A stretch of 64,000 nucleotides of DNA from Hofstenia miamia (GCA_004352715.1 SCFE01000015.1:713702-777701), one strand, 5' to 3'. Positions 1-13,616 are shown, counted from the stretch's first letter. Numbers and translations: made by a program. Notes: generated by a model from the sequence alone, not told the origin.

Positions 1-14
1 AAGGAGTTTCTTTG

Positions 15-245
15 ATGGCTGCTAGCATATTGAACAGGATAATTAGTTCATCTCTGCCGAGATTCTTGAGAGGAGCTAATAATTTACTTTTGGTTAACTC
101 CTCTTCAGGTAACGCAATGAGCGACGTAGCGTTAAGCGTGGTAAGCACAGCGCGCTCGCAAGGACCGACTGCTCGCGGTGAAAGCATCGGTAATTTTATA
201 AATAAAGGTCAACTCGAACAGACCCGTGGGTCGAGCTACGAGTAA
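15..245 (+). CDS. Hypothetical short protein or first exon, mitochondrial-presequence-like N-terminus
   Basis: I do not recognise this protein. The frame opens at the ATG at 15 and stays open for 76 codons to a TAA at 243-245. Residues 1-31 (MAASILNRIISSSLPRFL...) hold only Arg as charged residues, with alternating Leu/Ile and Ser, as in an amphipathic mitochondrial targeting peptide; this is inference from composition. A good splice donor, CTTCAG|GTAACG, lies at about 108-111, so the true product may be a 32-residue first exon with the coding sequence continuing elsewhere, and the rest of the frame would then be intron. The stretch 117-235 is strikingly rich in CpG and GC compared with the flanking DNA, which argues that something here is under constraint. 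Upstream sequence is outside the window, so promoter and true start cannot be judged. It could also be chance. Confidence 0.3.
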   Translation: MAASILNRIISSSLPRFLRGANNLLLVNSSSGNAMSDVALSVVSTARSQGPTARGESIGNFINKGQLEQTRGSSYE

Positions 246-2762
246 TTCATAAAGAAGCAGGATTATTTATAGTCGTCTGGATGGAAAAACCCTAACCATA
301 TTTTATTAACAATTTAACAAGTGAAACATTAGAAACTTTGAAATTACTAAATACTAATAGATTATAGTATTTCTGTTGTTTTTTAATGTTTTTTTATATT
401 TTTTTATATTTTTTTATGCTGTTCGTCTTAATATTTACTTCAACTTATTTTACAATTTACAAATCATTAAATTGATGCTGTTATGTAAAAATAATTTTGT
501 TAATATTACAATGGTGATCTTTCTTTGATCAGTCGGTTCATGAGTCATTGTTAGACGGATCGGGTTGAGTGGCTTGTAAAAACTTGATCCGTTTCCTATC
601 CAAGCCTAAATTACAAAACTATATTATTTGAAAGTCAATTCATCATCTGCAAGACGTATTAAACATTAGCTATTTAAATACAAAGAACTGATCTTACCTG
701 CGATAAAAGTAAAACATAGCCACTCCGAGACATCCGATAATGAAATTAATAGTATAATTCTATTGCGTCATATACATGGTGTCACAAATTCTGAGGTATA
801 CAAAATCCGAGCCAAGTTTTAAGGATACCTTTAAGGAATGCGCAAAGGAAATAATCCATCCATAAAATTTTATTGCAAATACATGTATTAGAACCAATTC
901 TTCTTCTTTTGCACATATAGTTCGCAAACGTAACCCCCTAATGTAAAAATTACAATTGCTTCACCGTTTTCCAAAATCGCTGAAAAGCTAATTATGAAAA
1001 ACATCAATCTATATTTAAATAGATACGAAAACGCAATTTAGCTTCCACAACTATAATGCATTGCTTCACTCAATCGAATCATGGCGCTCATTTTTTGAAA
1101 ATGATAATTGCGTTGAAAAGCCTTTGACTCAAACAATCATTCAATTCTTTCAAAAAACTACAACATTTCATAGGCGTCGATTCCAATAGTATATTCTAAT
1201 TGAAAATTATCTCACTAATCGATTTCAACAGTTAAAATATATAGCACTTTTTCTAACTGGGGTTTGATACATAAAGGCGTGGCTCAGAGAATAACTTTGC
1301 CATTACATACAAGAAAACTAGATAATCGGAAAATGTCTAAAGAACCAAATTAGAGATTACACTACCCTCATTTTTATAGTAAATTTAGCAATAAGGCTTG
1401 TCAGGATTTATTTTCTATTATTGGTTTAGCACACAACAATTTAAAAATATGTAAATTTATTGCATGTATAAAATTTCTGTAAATATTAAGCTTTGTTTAA
1501 TGCATTTGCTGTTTAAAATATTTCTCTGTATACCAAGCCAAATATTCATTTTCAATAATTGTGACTAAATGGAGAAGACTTGTCAATTCAAAAACCATTT
1601 ATTCCTTCCTGAACAGTAAATTGGCATTATTTGAAGGCTAACAACGTTACATTTTTCATGTATTAAAATAATTTCAGCATCTAATCAAAATTTTAATATT
1701 TAATTCTAATGAATATATACAAGAGCGTAAGTAGATTTTCCATAAAAGTAATTTTCTCAATAATTGTGAATTTATGGTAGTTATTGGCAATGCTATTGAA
1801 ATAGAATTCAGAACAAAAATGAGTACAGATAATACCATACAAACAAAAAGATTAAAAAATTTCTTAGAATTGTACAATATAAAATACTGTTTGCAAATCA
1901 AACCAATACAAATTAATTAACAAAGACACATACAAAAATTAATATTTAGAAGAACGATTTGTAGCTTGGTTATGGCGAATTTAGATGCGGCCTATTGAAT
2001 AGTTAGTATTATAAGATCTAAATAAACTAGCAATCAAACAGCATGCGATAAGTTTCTATAATTAAAGTGATTTAGGATTAATATTTGAAAATTAACTGAA
2101 TTGTTGCTGTGGTTTGGAAGCTGGTGAGATATATTATGTTGCTAAGAGCTTTAATTGAAATAGACATTTTCTAAATAACATTGCTTACTTGTTTTGTAAA
2201 GTGAAGTTAAGATTCAAAATGATACCTGAATATTTCAAAGAATTAACTTGTTCTATGCAGGTATCATTAAATTTTAGTTTGGAGTGAGAAACACTTGTGA
2301 AATCTTCGTTAGATTTAGTTGTAATTATACAAAATTAAGTTTTAGTGTGCAAGAAAAGTGCAATTTTCTTCGAGAACTTTTATAGCAATTTCAGCAGACT
2401 TATGTAAACTAAATAACATAGGATCATGTATAACGTTGCATGTCGTTTGATTGAGCAACACATATATGTTGAAAAGTGAAGGTCCCAAATTTTTTCTTGT
2501 ACAGCACCATTTTAAAAAAAATCCAGTCAGAGAAATTTCAATTTAGTTTAAATCTTTGTTTGCCAATATGAATATGTTTATTATTGTGATTATATTTGAG
2601 AAGTCCAGAAGTATAGTTTTTTTAATTAAATTGTCGTTGTCGATAGAGTCAAGAGTTTTAGATTAAATCTTAACATACAACTGCTGAAAATTCATCAATA
2701 TTGATGCTATTTCTCCAATTTTCAGTAGCTGTTTATAATACACAAATATACTTACGAAAACC
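246..2762. other. Intergenic or intronic AT-rich DNA, no gene seen
   Basis: No recognisable protein, RNA gene or transposon end was found. The only local structure is a short tandem repeat at 391-420. The open frame at 1674-1901 (minus) is low-complexity Ile/Leu-rich and looks like chance. Confidence 0.6.
391..420. repeat. Short tandem repeat, 10-bp unit x3
   Basis: Three consecutive copies of a TTTTTATATT-type decamer, the last one degenerate at its end. Confidence 0.7.
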
Positions 2763-3647
2763 CAGGCTTACATATGGAAATGTGATTCTCTCCCATTTCC
2801 ATTCCATTTCCCAACTATTTTGAAAGCATTTCAACATTTTTCCAATAACTTCCATATTTTTCCTGAGAAATTAGAGCAAGTGGTCACCTATTGGATTTGG
2901 ACGCATCTTAAAACCATTGAAATTTTCTTGCCCGATACTTCTATTAGTAAAATTCTGAAATCCAATATTTTCGGTCCCAAACCCCATGTTAGTCTAAGTC
3001 GCATGGGACAGAAGCAACTAAATACACAAGTATACATAATACAATTTGTAATGCTTTTGATTTTGGCCTTAGTCAAGATTATTTCAATTTCGTATTTTGT
3101 AATTATGTTTCAGTTCCAGTCCTGTTCAAAATTGAATTAAAATTAAATAAGTGATCATGATATGTGGAAAAGAGCATGCAGTAAACCTATATGCATCACA
3201 AATTTTCTGTAGATAATATTAATTGCAATGTCATTAATATTAAGAACTGTATATATGCATATATGCACATACAGGGTTGGAATCGAATATTAGATGTCCC
3301 AAACAGGTGTAGTCTTTAAAACATTTGTAGTTATGGACGCTAATTTCCATATTTACGCATGCAAGCTAGAATTGTTTTCGCTGCACCAGTGTATTACTTA
3401 ACCAATGTCATTTGAGATTAGACAACTATTGTTGTTGTTTTCGCTCTGCTTTGTATGATTAAGAATAATTTTCGCTGTTCTTAAAAAAATTGTTGTAGTT
3501 AAATATATTTAGAGCATACATTTTCAACAGTGTTGAAAAGGCCTTTTTTGTATTTCGACAAATGTCCACTAAATTTCCACTCCATTCTTATTTCCACAAT
3601 TTGGAATTGGAATGGAATAGAAATTTACTTTTCCATATGCAATCCTG
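2763..3647. mobile_element. Non-autonomous hAT-type element with 8-bp target-site duplication
   Basis: The ends are inverted copies: the left begins CAGGCTTACATATGGAAA and the right, read in reverse complement, begins CAGGATTGCATATGGAAA. Both continue into T-rich sequence and then a CCATTCCATTTCC / CCATTCCAATTCC block. The flanking octamers CGAAAACC (2755-2762) and CGAAAAAC (3648-3655) match at seven of eight positions, which is the duplication size expected of hAT elements. The interior of about 800 bp has a 106-codon frame at 2820-3140 that does not resemble a transposase, so the element was probably mobilised in trans. A hAT assignment rests on TSD length and the CAG-type terminus. Confidence 0.7.
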
Positions 3648-6474
3648 CGAAAAACACATTGACTTTGAGAGTACATATTATGTAAATTTAATTAAAAAAC
3701 GTCGTCCAAAATAGGTCTATTATTCAAACAATTTTCTGGGATCATCTTTTTTAAATAATGAAGTAATATTTGCTAATTTTGAGAATCGAATGTCGAGTGC
3801 ACGCATTTATAATATAAGAAAGTGGTTCAGCTCTTAAGTCTGGAGGAATTTTTATGCAGCAAATGAGAATCATGGAAGGACCACTAGATTTGTTTCTATA
3901 TACATTGAAGTTGGGGCTATATGTTGAATTTCATTAGCATTAAGGTAAGAATTAATACTATTATAACTGCATAAGTTAAATATGGTACTCAAGTTCTTAT
4001 TATTAGTTTTTTTATAACTAATTTTTCGATTTTTTCATTTCTTACTTGTTTCCCATTTAGTAAACTATTTATAAAGTCCCATTCACCCTTTTGAAAAAAA
4101 ATATTTTGATATTTAAAACGAGAGTATTTATTATAGGTTTTTCATGTGTAAATATTGTACAGATTGCGTGTATTGTTATAAGCATTTCAATTGTTTGAGA
4201 AATTTTGTATTACTTCAATTTAGATTTCCTTTGTTAAATTAACTCCATGTATTTTGCATTTTTAGGAGCATTATGAAATTTTTCCAGAGTATAAATATTT
4301 TTTCAGAGCTACAAATGTCTAAATGGAATAATAGAAAATTATTATAGTTGTTCAACATTTTATTTTGTGTCTATGAAGAGTAAATACTATTCCAATTTTC
4401 AGTTTTTAAATAATTTAAAGCAATGGTCAAAATGACGGTACTCACGACAAATATATTAAAAAAGTTATTCATTTTCCGAAACGTAAATAATCAATTACGA
4501 TTTGACTATTATAAAAATTCTGGATGGAATACATTGTTTAATCCGTAAGTGTTGCAAGATGAACGGAAATTTTGCTTGGATTTCCAGTAACATTTAAAAA
4601 GTTCGAATTCCAGTCCCCCATTAAAATTATATTTGTGTTATGAATGACTTAAGGCTGCAATGATTCGTTTTCAATTTGTGCAAAGAAATTTTTCGAATGA
4701 CCTTTTTGTGAACAAAATGATTTACTCAGATGTCTTCCACTATTGCAATTAAGCGGGTTTTGGATGTAGACTCAGAGACATACTTTCAAATGCGTTCTTG
4801 TTTGAAATATTTGTCTTAGGTTTAGGTCTTAGCTTTTATCAATTCAAAACATAACACCGCCTCCTTTTCCTTTATTGTAATGTAAAGTTTGATTTCTATC
4901 TTCTGAATAGTTTATACTTATTATTATCAATTGACCAAGAAGAATTTTCACGATAATTTGTAAGCAATGTTTCGGATCCTGCAAGGAAAAAATTGTATAT
5001 ATGCCTGTAGATATAGCTAAAATTACAAAATATTGGCAACTCTATGAAATATCTTATTCATTACACACTTACTTACAATAAACTACATTTAATCACAAAA
5101 TTTATTAGTACTATATGCTTAGATATCCTCTATTTAAGTATAAGTTTACAATGACAACTGATTTTGTTATCGATGAATCCAAAAACGCATACATTTCCTA
5201 AATAAAAAGTATTTCAATGGTAAAACATAAAAGCAAAATTGCAAGCACAAAAATGAAAATAAGCTAAAGTGTAAATTGTACAAAACTTTATATCATTGCA
5301 TAGAGTTTATATTCCATAATTTTCCTCAATATAAATGTGCCCTTCAGCAGAAATCTGCTTAGCCTTTGAAAGAATTAAAACTGTCAATTGGTCTAATTTC
5401 TTTAAGAGGAATATTTGAATTGCTACATTACTAAAGGAATATTGCATTCCCTAGCTGAGAAACTTAATGAAAGTATATATTCTAGATTCAAATTGATGTA
5501 TTTAATTTTCTTTTCCTAAAGAATATATTGTTGTTCATTTACTCAGGCAGTGACAACACTAAGGCAGAGATTTCATTTTTTGATAAGGGTAGATTTTTTG
5601 GCAAACAATATTGACTTTTTTTGCAAAATAAATCATGATCAAAATCAAAAAGAAATATTAAATTAAAGAAGCGTAGGTTGAAATTTCACTCAAATTCTAT
5701 ATATAGCTTACTTCTCAATTTGTAAAATAGCTTATAAAACCAATCTTTGCAAAATGATAATTCTGCAATTTCCTAAGTTGATTCTATTGAAGTCATCTCC
5801 AATGTTTAATAATGAAAAGAACAGCGATTTAATAAAAGTGAACATACAACTATCAACAGCATGTATTGGCTTGCAACATACATAACAGCATCAACAAAAT
5901 ATACTTATTCAATGACCTTTTCTATTGGTGTAAGTATGTCAAAGAATTATAGCATCATAAAAATATCAACTAAAATGATTTCTTTATTTAATTACATCTA
6001 CTTTCAGTTGAATTTAATTGTCTTAGTCGAAGTGGCTATATGACATGTACATGTAGTTATATTTTCTTAATTAAAATTGGCGTAATGGACACCAAACTTG
6101 TTTTCTATCTTACTTTTCTCAATAATCAAAATAGTATTTTTCAAAAGTACAATAGTTACACTCATATTCCAATGTTGATTTTTTACTAAATATATGCAAC
6201 GCGGAGGCCCTGTGAGGAATATTTACTCTTGCAGATTTATGTAAATTGTCTACCTCAACCTTAAAGTTTTAGGAGACGCTATTTTTGTATTGTATTTATT
6301 CGATATTAATCTATTGATGAAATTTCTTTTGAATGTTAATGAATTTATCTTTGTTCTACTCCATTTTTGTATCTAGAGGAAATGCTGTCTCAATATACTT
6401 TAAATTAATGATATATCGGGAACTTGACTATTTTTACGATTCATACGCTTTTTAATAAAATTCCCGACATGAAA
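3648..6474. other. AT-rich DNA, no gene seen
   Basis: Nothing recognisable on either strand. Frames here are short and low-complexity. Confidence 0.6.
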
Positions 6475-6847
6475 CTTTGCCTCATCCATTATGCATGTAT
6501 ATATTTTCGGAATCAAAGATATGTCGAACACTCCGCCTTTTTCATCAACAAAATGTGTTTTTGTTCAGAAATTTAGAGCTGCGCAGCTCAAAGACTAATT
6601 TGAAAAATATTCTGAGGAATTGTATACAGCAAAGTTTAGACACAAGTTATCAACTGAGGTNCTTTGCCTCATCCATTATGCATGTATATATTTTCGGAAT
6701 CAAAGATATGTCGAACACTCCGCCTTTTTCATCAACAAAATGTGTTTTTGTTCAGAAATTTAGAGCTGCGCAGCTCAAAGACTAATTTGAAAAATATTCT
6801 GAGGAATTGTATACAGCAAAGTTTAGACACAAGTTATCAACTGAGGT
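6475..6847. repeat. Exact 186-bp direct repeat around a single N (probable assembly duplication)
   Basis: Bases 6475-6660 recur as 6662-6847, separated only by one N at 6661. The same layout occurs at four other gaps in this window, so this is best read as two contigs whose overlapping ends were not merged. The apparent frames in it are duplicated shadows. Confidence 0.85.
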
Positions 6848-7026
6848 CATTTAATTTCAGCAAACATTTCCAATAATAGAAGTACTGTAGACCATTTTTC
6901 AGCCCCACAGTTCGAACCGCCCAAATAAAATATGTGTGAGGTTGGCCTGCAATCATTACCCACTGACTTGTTTTTGGCCAGAATTCTTAACTGCACTCGT
7001 CACATTAAAAAATGTGTTTAATATAT

Positions 7027-7302
7027 AAAATATTGGACAAAAGTTTGGAAACGCCATGCATCAAGAAATATTTCTGTAATTACTCAAGATATATTTCTGA
7101 TTCTTTCCACAATTATAATTATCTTGAATTCAAATATTTTACAAAGTTGCTTATCAGATATTTAGTTTTTTCTGATAAAAATTTCATAGAATATTTGAAT
7201 TGAAGATGAAAAAATTAATGATTGTGAAAACTAAAAATATATCTTGAACAATCATAAAGTATTTTGTGATCAATAATATTTCCAAATTTTTGTCAAGCAC
7301 TG
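7027..7302. mobile_element. Tc1-type MITE
   Basis: The left arm reads TTGGACAAAAGTTTGGAAAC. The right arm in reverse complement reads CAGTGCTTGACAAAAATTTG followed by GAAA. GGACAAAAGTTTGGAAACGC is a widespread Tc1-family terminus. The right end is followed immediately by TATATA, consistent with a TA target site. The interior of about 230 bp has no transposase. The left terminal CAGTG is degenerate, so the left boundary is approximate. Confidence 0.6.
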
Positions 7303-7318
7303 TATATATATATATATA
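7303..7318. repeat. (TA)8 microsatellite
   Basis: Perfect TA dinucleotide run abutting the Tc1-type MITE. Confidence 0.9.
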
Positions 7319-9620
7319 CTTTAGGGTTAAGAAACACAACTATTCGACATATTATTTCAAGATCCACCTTTTACAAATTATTATATAATGGTTTTCAGCG
7401 TTTTACATTTGAATTGCTCTCTAATAGTATTTGAAATTAGAACAGTATTAAAACCAATGCTTTACTCAAACAGTGAATGTTTGAGATTTGAATTGAACAT
7501 TTGGCATTTTTAGATTACTTCTTACTTCCAAACCATATTTACACATGTCAAAGTAACAATGTAACAATGATGTAGACATAGAACTTTATCGTTCGTTTGG
7601 TAATTCTACAAAAAAAGCATTACATGTGCCTTTCAATGTACCTCATTTAAGTCTATGTACATTTCAATAACAATATAAATGGCATGTGAAAATCTCAAAT
7701 TGAAATTTGTAAGCCTATTTTGGGTTGCTAGTGCTAGAAATTGAATAAGCCATTAAGACTAAATCCATTAAGAATGCAATGTAGTTAAGCAACATTTAGT
7801 TGCTATAATATAATAGCAACGCGTTTTACTAATATTGTTTGAAATCAGGCCATGTTCTAAAAAAATTCTTTTTAAATTTGAATTAAGATATAATTTAATT
7901 GTAATAGATTTTGTAAGAAAGGAAATATTCACATTTAATTTGATGCCTGAGGAGATTCTTACTTATTGCTCAGCATTGCATAAAATGACGTGCTCACTAC
8001 ATATTTTTTGATGTAAGCTACACAGGATAATTCCTTCTTCTCATGAAATTTAATGTACCTTTGATAAAAAAAATCTATTGCACATGATGAGACTTAAATA
8101 TGTTTATGCTCACCTCACTCAAGTTTACTGCACCAAAGTGATTTTTATAAATAACTTAGCTAGAGTTGTAGGACCGTATAGAAATGCTGTGAAAAATGCT
8201 AATATATTTCCAAGCAGCATTCAAAACATTATCAATTTCGACTAGCGTTTTGATTGGATGATACTGTAGAATATTCAAACTTAGCTATGCCTTGGAAGAT
8301 TGAGACGTATATCTGGTAAGTCTATTTTTTTCACTAAATGATTTTATAAATTTGAAAAAATTCAATTTTCATTACAGAAATTTTATCCAAGCAATTAGCA
8401 TTTTAATCACAAAAATTGATTTTTTCACAAAAAGGTTATTTACGTTAAATATGCACTATTGAATATGCACAATTTTGAATGTTAGCAAAAACATAGTTTT
8501 AAGTCTTATGTGCAGGTATAGTAATTCACAATTGTTTATAATGACAGATAATTGAAAAATTCTCGCACTTTTGGAATAAAATAATTATTCAATATTCTTG
8601 ATGACTACAATCTTTGCAAAGACAAAGCATGATGCTTTGATACAAAAATTTGACCTTTAATTTAAGTAAGTCAAACAATGAAATCCTAATTTCTGATTGT
8701 TTTAAGGGCTTGGCATTAAGCCTCTGAGAGACATTCTATATTCTAATGCTCAAATAGACAATTTTTCTCAATAATGCTTAATACCACCTACATTTTGACA
8801 TAATTTATTCCTACATTGATTGAACAGAAAATTCCTTAGTTTTTTTAATAATTTGTTTCATATCTCTATGATAAAAAAATTGTTAATGAGCTGAAATTAA
8901 TTGAGTATTATTAAATGAATAAGTGCACCAATAAAAATTGCTTCCGAATTATTGATTGTTAGGTAAATAAATATGGTCATAGTTTCCAATAGTCGTTAAG
9001 TAGACTCGTTATCTCAGTGTTTTTAGACTCTCCCACAAAAGATTTAGAAAAAATTCTTTAAAAAATAATTCGTCAATTTCGTAATTCTGCATAAAAATGT
9101 GTTTCCAAGATCGTAAGAGCTCCTAAGGAGCACTGTACTGCTCAAATTCTCATTCCGGTTAATATTGTGGGTTGATGATACTCTTAAATACATGAATTTC
9201 GGAAATTCAATTCTTGGAGCACCTTAGGATGGATTATTCCTTCAGAAATAATTCAAGCCAGATTATGTATCGAACATTCCTTCAGTAAATGATCCGAACT
9301 TGTTCTTGTAAGAGGCACAAACGATAATAACGATTTAGATTCATATGAATTAAATTATATTGTTCATTATGAATAATGGTTAGGTTCATATACTGTTTAA
9401 TTCTATTATTGGAACACTACTTCTTTAAACGATCTGAACTTGCAGTCAAATTTATGTATGAGTGTTTATGTTTACCATCTTACTTCATTTTAAGACAACA
9501 ATAAACATAAACAGGATTGCACATCAAATTATGTTTGGTGGATGTATTAATAGTGTAACAGCCATCACATCCAACAATCACTATAACATTTTTCTTGCAA
9601 GAAATTAATGCATTAAAAGA
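7319..9620. other. AT-rich DNA, no gene seen
   Basis: No recognisable coding sequence or transposon end. A small perfect palindrome GCTCCTAAGGAGC lies near 9119-9131. Confidence 0.55.
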
Positions 9621-9717
9621 TATATATATANNNNNNNNNNNNNNNNNNNNNNNNNNNNNNNNNNNNNNNNNNNNNNNNNNNNNNNNNNNNNNNNNNNNNN
9701 NNNNNNNNNNNNNNNNN

Positions 9718-9749
<32 letters not shown>
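9621..9749. repeat. (TA)n microsatellite with assembly gap
   Basis: TA runs at 9621-9630 and 9720-9748 flank 87 Ns (9631-9717). The gap is in a dinucleotide tract that short reads could not cross. Confidence 0.9.
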
Positions 9750-9755
<6 letters not shown>

Positions 9756-10929
9756 GCTTAGGGAACAAAAATGTACAATTAAAATCGCTTGATTTACAGA
9801 TCGGTTGATTTTTGCATGTATTTTGGATATCTATTATTAAGATGCTCTTAGTAAATATATTTTGGAATGTACAGAAGGACGAAGTTCCTTGCTACTCTGC
9901 AAAAATGTTCAAAGTTGGAGTTATCATGGATCTTGAGTATTGGATGTTTTTAGATGGGAGAATTCCCAAAATATATTTGAGGCTGTCTAACAAAAATATT
10001 GACCTATTTTTTAGAATAATATTTAGGCTTCTATAACCTTAGACATTTGTTTTTAGAGTCATTTCTCTATCATTTTTGATAACTTTCCGAGAAATATTTT
10101 GCTTCGTTGTATATTTCTTTTTGAAATATTTACCTGAGTAGAGAAAATCATTTCAATTTCAAAAAAAAATAGAAACATCAATACTCTGGTTTTAAAATTT
10201 TAAGTCTTAGAATTAAAATGTGTGGGCAAAACTGATGACAAATTGAGCAGAAAACTAAAGACTAAAATTGGTATATTCTAAAAATATTACGTTTTTAGGA
10301 ACATAGATATGAAATATATTATAAAAGTTTTTTTTCTAATAAACTTAGAATTTACGATTAAATTTGATGAATTTATATTAATGCAACTATACATTAGAAT
10401 TTGAACACATAAATTTTTACCAGCAATAATGATTTTAAGCTATTAAGAAAATATGCGTCAGATCGTAGTATTTGTTTACTTAGACGTTTATCTACCTTCA
10501 AGCATTGAATTATCGCAGTGCAGACGCTAGATATAGGTACATACTATTCGTCTAGAGCTACACTGTAAAATATAAATCCTTCCTAACCATATAAGTCTAT
10601 TTCTCCCAAAGCGTTCCCTAAAAATTTCGCACTTGTTGCAGTAATTTTAACTTTTCGTATTCATATATTTAAAGAAAATTCGCCCCTATATTTAATAAAG
10701 TGAGTATACATTTATATGTATACATGCATCTTTAAGCAACTAAAAGATATTTCTTTTTTTTTCATCCATTGTCTTAAATATTTGGTAAACTAGACTTTCT
10801 ATAATCGTTTTTACATTTTATTGGATGATCAAATAGGATTGTTTTTCCAACTCTCAATGCTAGCTAAAATATAAACAAGAACAAAGTAACCTTACGGATT
10901 TAAATAATTGCTTTTTTTCTACATATATA
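9750..10929. other. AT-rich DNA, no gene seen
   Basis: Nothing recognisable. A short palindrome with GTATAC arms lies near 10706-10725. Confidence 0.55.
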
Positions 10930-10934
10930 AATAT

Positions 10935-11240
10935 TCGTAACAATGAATGAGCGAGTTGTACGTTTATTTGCAAGTCTTGCGCATGCACATTACGTCTATC
11001 AATATAGAAATGCAACTGTGCGCTGTCACACACGTCAGAGTTTGGTTTGTGGAGCACAAAATTGTTGAACTTCAATGGCCCCATTCCAATCCAGACCTGA
11101 CCTTGAATCCCATTGAAAACTTCACAGAAATTTGATTCTAAAGAAATGAATGGATTTGATGAGTAAACCAAAATTTGCAAGAACTTGCCAACCCTTTGCT
11201 AAAGCTTTGCCGAGTTCTATGCCTAAAAGAATTGCAACTG
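10935..11240 (+). pseudogene. Tc1-like transposase relic (C-terminal DDE region)
   Basis: A decayed C-terminal part of a Tc1-family DDE transposase, the nuclear enzyme that cuts and pastes its own element at TA sites. The frame at 10947-11132 ends VEHKIVELQWPHSNPDL followed by TLNPIEN. This matches the family block in which a W precedes S-PDLNPIEN around the third catalytic acidic residue. In the next frame just upstream, CHTRQSLV recalls the conserved region after the second Asp (N-CHTA). Downstream, stop codons interrupt the reading (TGA soon after FTEI). At least one frameshift and several stops make it non-functional. The N-terminal HTH and the first catalytic Asp are absent. The open frame on the opposite strand at 10860-11180 is a shadow of this region. 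Clear TIRs were not found, so it is probably a fragment. Confidence 0.75.
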
Positions 11241-13616
11241 TTATATAATTAACTAATAGTGATCACACTAAATACGAACTTATTTTTTAACATTCGTCTT
11301 AGTTATGAATAAAACAAATTTATTGTCAATTTTGCATTTTGTAAATAAATATTGAATTTTATTTCTGAAATTGTGTTAATATTTTATGTAATGTGGTAAA
11401 AAAAAGCACTAAACTCATTGCTACCGTTTCTTTTATCCAGATTTGTATTTGGCATTACAAAATTTGGACATTGATTTCTCGATAAATTGGTAAAAAACCG
11501 ATTGATAATTTAGTAAGTGTAATTAATATTATTGCAAAAAAACTGTGTTTAGCAACATATCAATTTAAAATGAAGTTTGGTTAAAATACAAGCATATGTT
11601 TTCTTTAATTTAGACATTGTAAATCAAATTTGTAGATTCCAAGTCTGGATGTTACGGAAAATGCTACTCCAAATATAATTCACATTTTTTGTTAATTATT
11701 AACAAATGTATTAAAAACATAAAAATATCATTCTTTCTTAGATATTTTCATCTCAATCAGGAATAATGATAACATGTTGTAAAAAACCGAAAAAATCAAA
11801 TCGATGCATTTCAAGCAATGAGGTGAGTCACATTTTGATAATCGGGTCATTCCCTTCAATCTCGTCTTGAAATGCTGTTCGAAATTTCTTACCTGCCGAA
11901 AAACCAATATCAGTTCGTTTAATTGAAGAATGCTCCTAAATGATCACAAATAAAACAGCAGCGTCCTATTGTATTTATTGCATCCTCTTGCAATATAATA
12001 ATGTCACATATGGTAACATTTATTTGATCACAAAATTGTCATCTTTTCAATTCCATTACTCCATATATCTTGAATTCCTTTGGGTGGTCTTTTAGTTCTT
12101 TCTCAGTTTGGATTTTATTAGGCAATCAAAACATTAAACATAATTTTATCAATTGAAAAATGATCTTAAAGTTCTTCAACTTTGAAGAAATTGTAAATGA
12201 ACTTTTAATATAAATTAAGTTTAATTTCATTGCAGTTGTCATGATACATAATCTCTTGTTTATTCAAATTGTTCAATTAAGTCTAAGAAAAGAAGATTCT
12301 ATACACTCAATATTTTTTTATTGAATCGGTTTAGTCATAATCCAAAAAATATTCGATTTCTTGCTTTCAAAATTTAAATAGATGCTCAATTTATATTTTC
12401 TTGAGTATTTTTTTCATAATTGTTTTCTAAATTGTTATCTAAATCTGCAGTATTAAAAAAATTAGCTGAGGGCACTTACAAAAAAGTAGGTTTCAAACAA
12501 TTACAAGCTCTTACTGAATACAGGTTGCACATTAAAACTTAAGTCTTGCAGTTTCTTAAAGCCTGCAAGTACATTAAAAGGTTATGTTTTCCCCTTGAGA
12601 GCCACTTCTAGTGAATTAAATTACTAACTTTTACGCTATATAGCACATTGATGTCTAATTACCTGCTATGATGAAAAATTACTTATTAAATTTTTAATTT
12701 CCTCAGTTTCTATGAAATAAATCATTAAAGACGACATCAAACATAGTAACACTATTCTATTTTTCATACCGAATAGAATTACAGCAGTTATTGCTAAATA
12801 ATTTAATAGTATTCATATTTTGTGAGAATCATAAACGGTGAGTAGACTTGCACACACTATTTTAAGTATATATATATATATATATATGTTTCACAGCTAA
12901 TCCCAACTCCACCCAAATGCAAAATGAAAATTACATATTTGAAGCTTGAATCCAAATCGCACATTTTAACTTTAGCTTATATTAGCACTAAAGCCAAAAT
13001 TGCTAAGCATGCCATTCAATTTTAAATTACCCCCTACCCTTCATAATTAGTTAGGTTTTTGAAAATAATGCTATTTTTCAATGTTCATTTACAAACAAAT
13101 CCAAAATTTTTCGGAGTTTCAGTGAATATTTATATTATGACAGAATGCGATGGCTGGAAAATCAATTGGTATAAACAATTCAAGAGCTAAACAATAACTG
13201 AATGAGCTATGGCCTTCTAAAAAGAACAATTTTGCAAAAAAAATTAAAATTTTGAAGTTTTCCGAATGAGGTCTCTCTTTAATATTAAAGATACGAGTTT
13301 CTGACCTTCAGACAAAACTTATTCCAGCTGTTGCCCTATCCAAAGCAATGTAGTACACAAAGATGGAACTTTTACTAATGTGCAGTCATACATTATTCAA
13401 ACAGTTATTTCTCTAATCCCTGGATTGAACGTTGTGATGACCCTCTGAATTGCTTCCAAGGACACCAAATTTAACAAATTGTGATTTTTTAGCAAACGTA
13501 AAAGAAATTGCGTACAATGGTCATCATTGGATGATGTGGATTGCATAGCATATAAATGATCACATGGTTCATTGTGGGATACCATGTATATATATATATA
13601 TATATATTTATTTATA
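11241..13616. other. AT-rich DNA with two (TA)n tracts, no gene seen
   Basis: TA runs at 12867-12887 and 13587-13607. A 62-codon frame at 13397-13585 (minus) is unrecognised and short. No other structure was found. Confidence 0.55.

Noticed and set aside
4595-4620. AGTTCGAATTCC resembling a tRNA B box
   Set aside because: No matching acceptor or D arm upstream.
6900-6925. CAGTTCGAACCG resembling a tRNA B box
   Set aside because: No A box, acceptor stem or cloverleaf could be formed with the upstream 80 bases.
10860-11180. 106-codon minus-strand frame
   Set aside because: It is the antisense of the plus-strand Tc1 transposase relic, which has the recognisable NPIEN motif.
13397-13585. 62-codon minus-strand frame with reasonable amino-acid composition
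   Set aside because: Too short, with no recognisable domain or splice sites, and it lies next to a transposon end.
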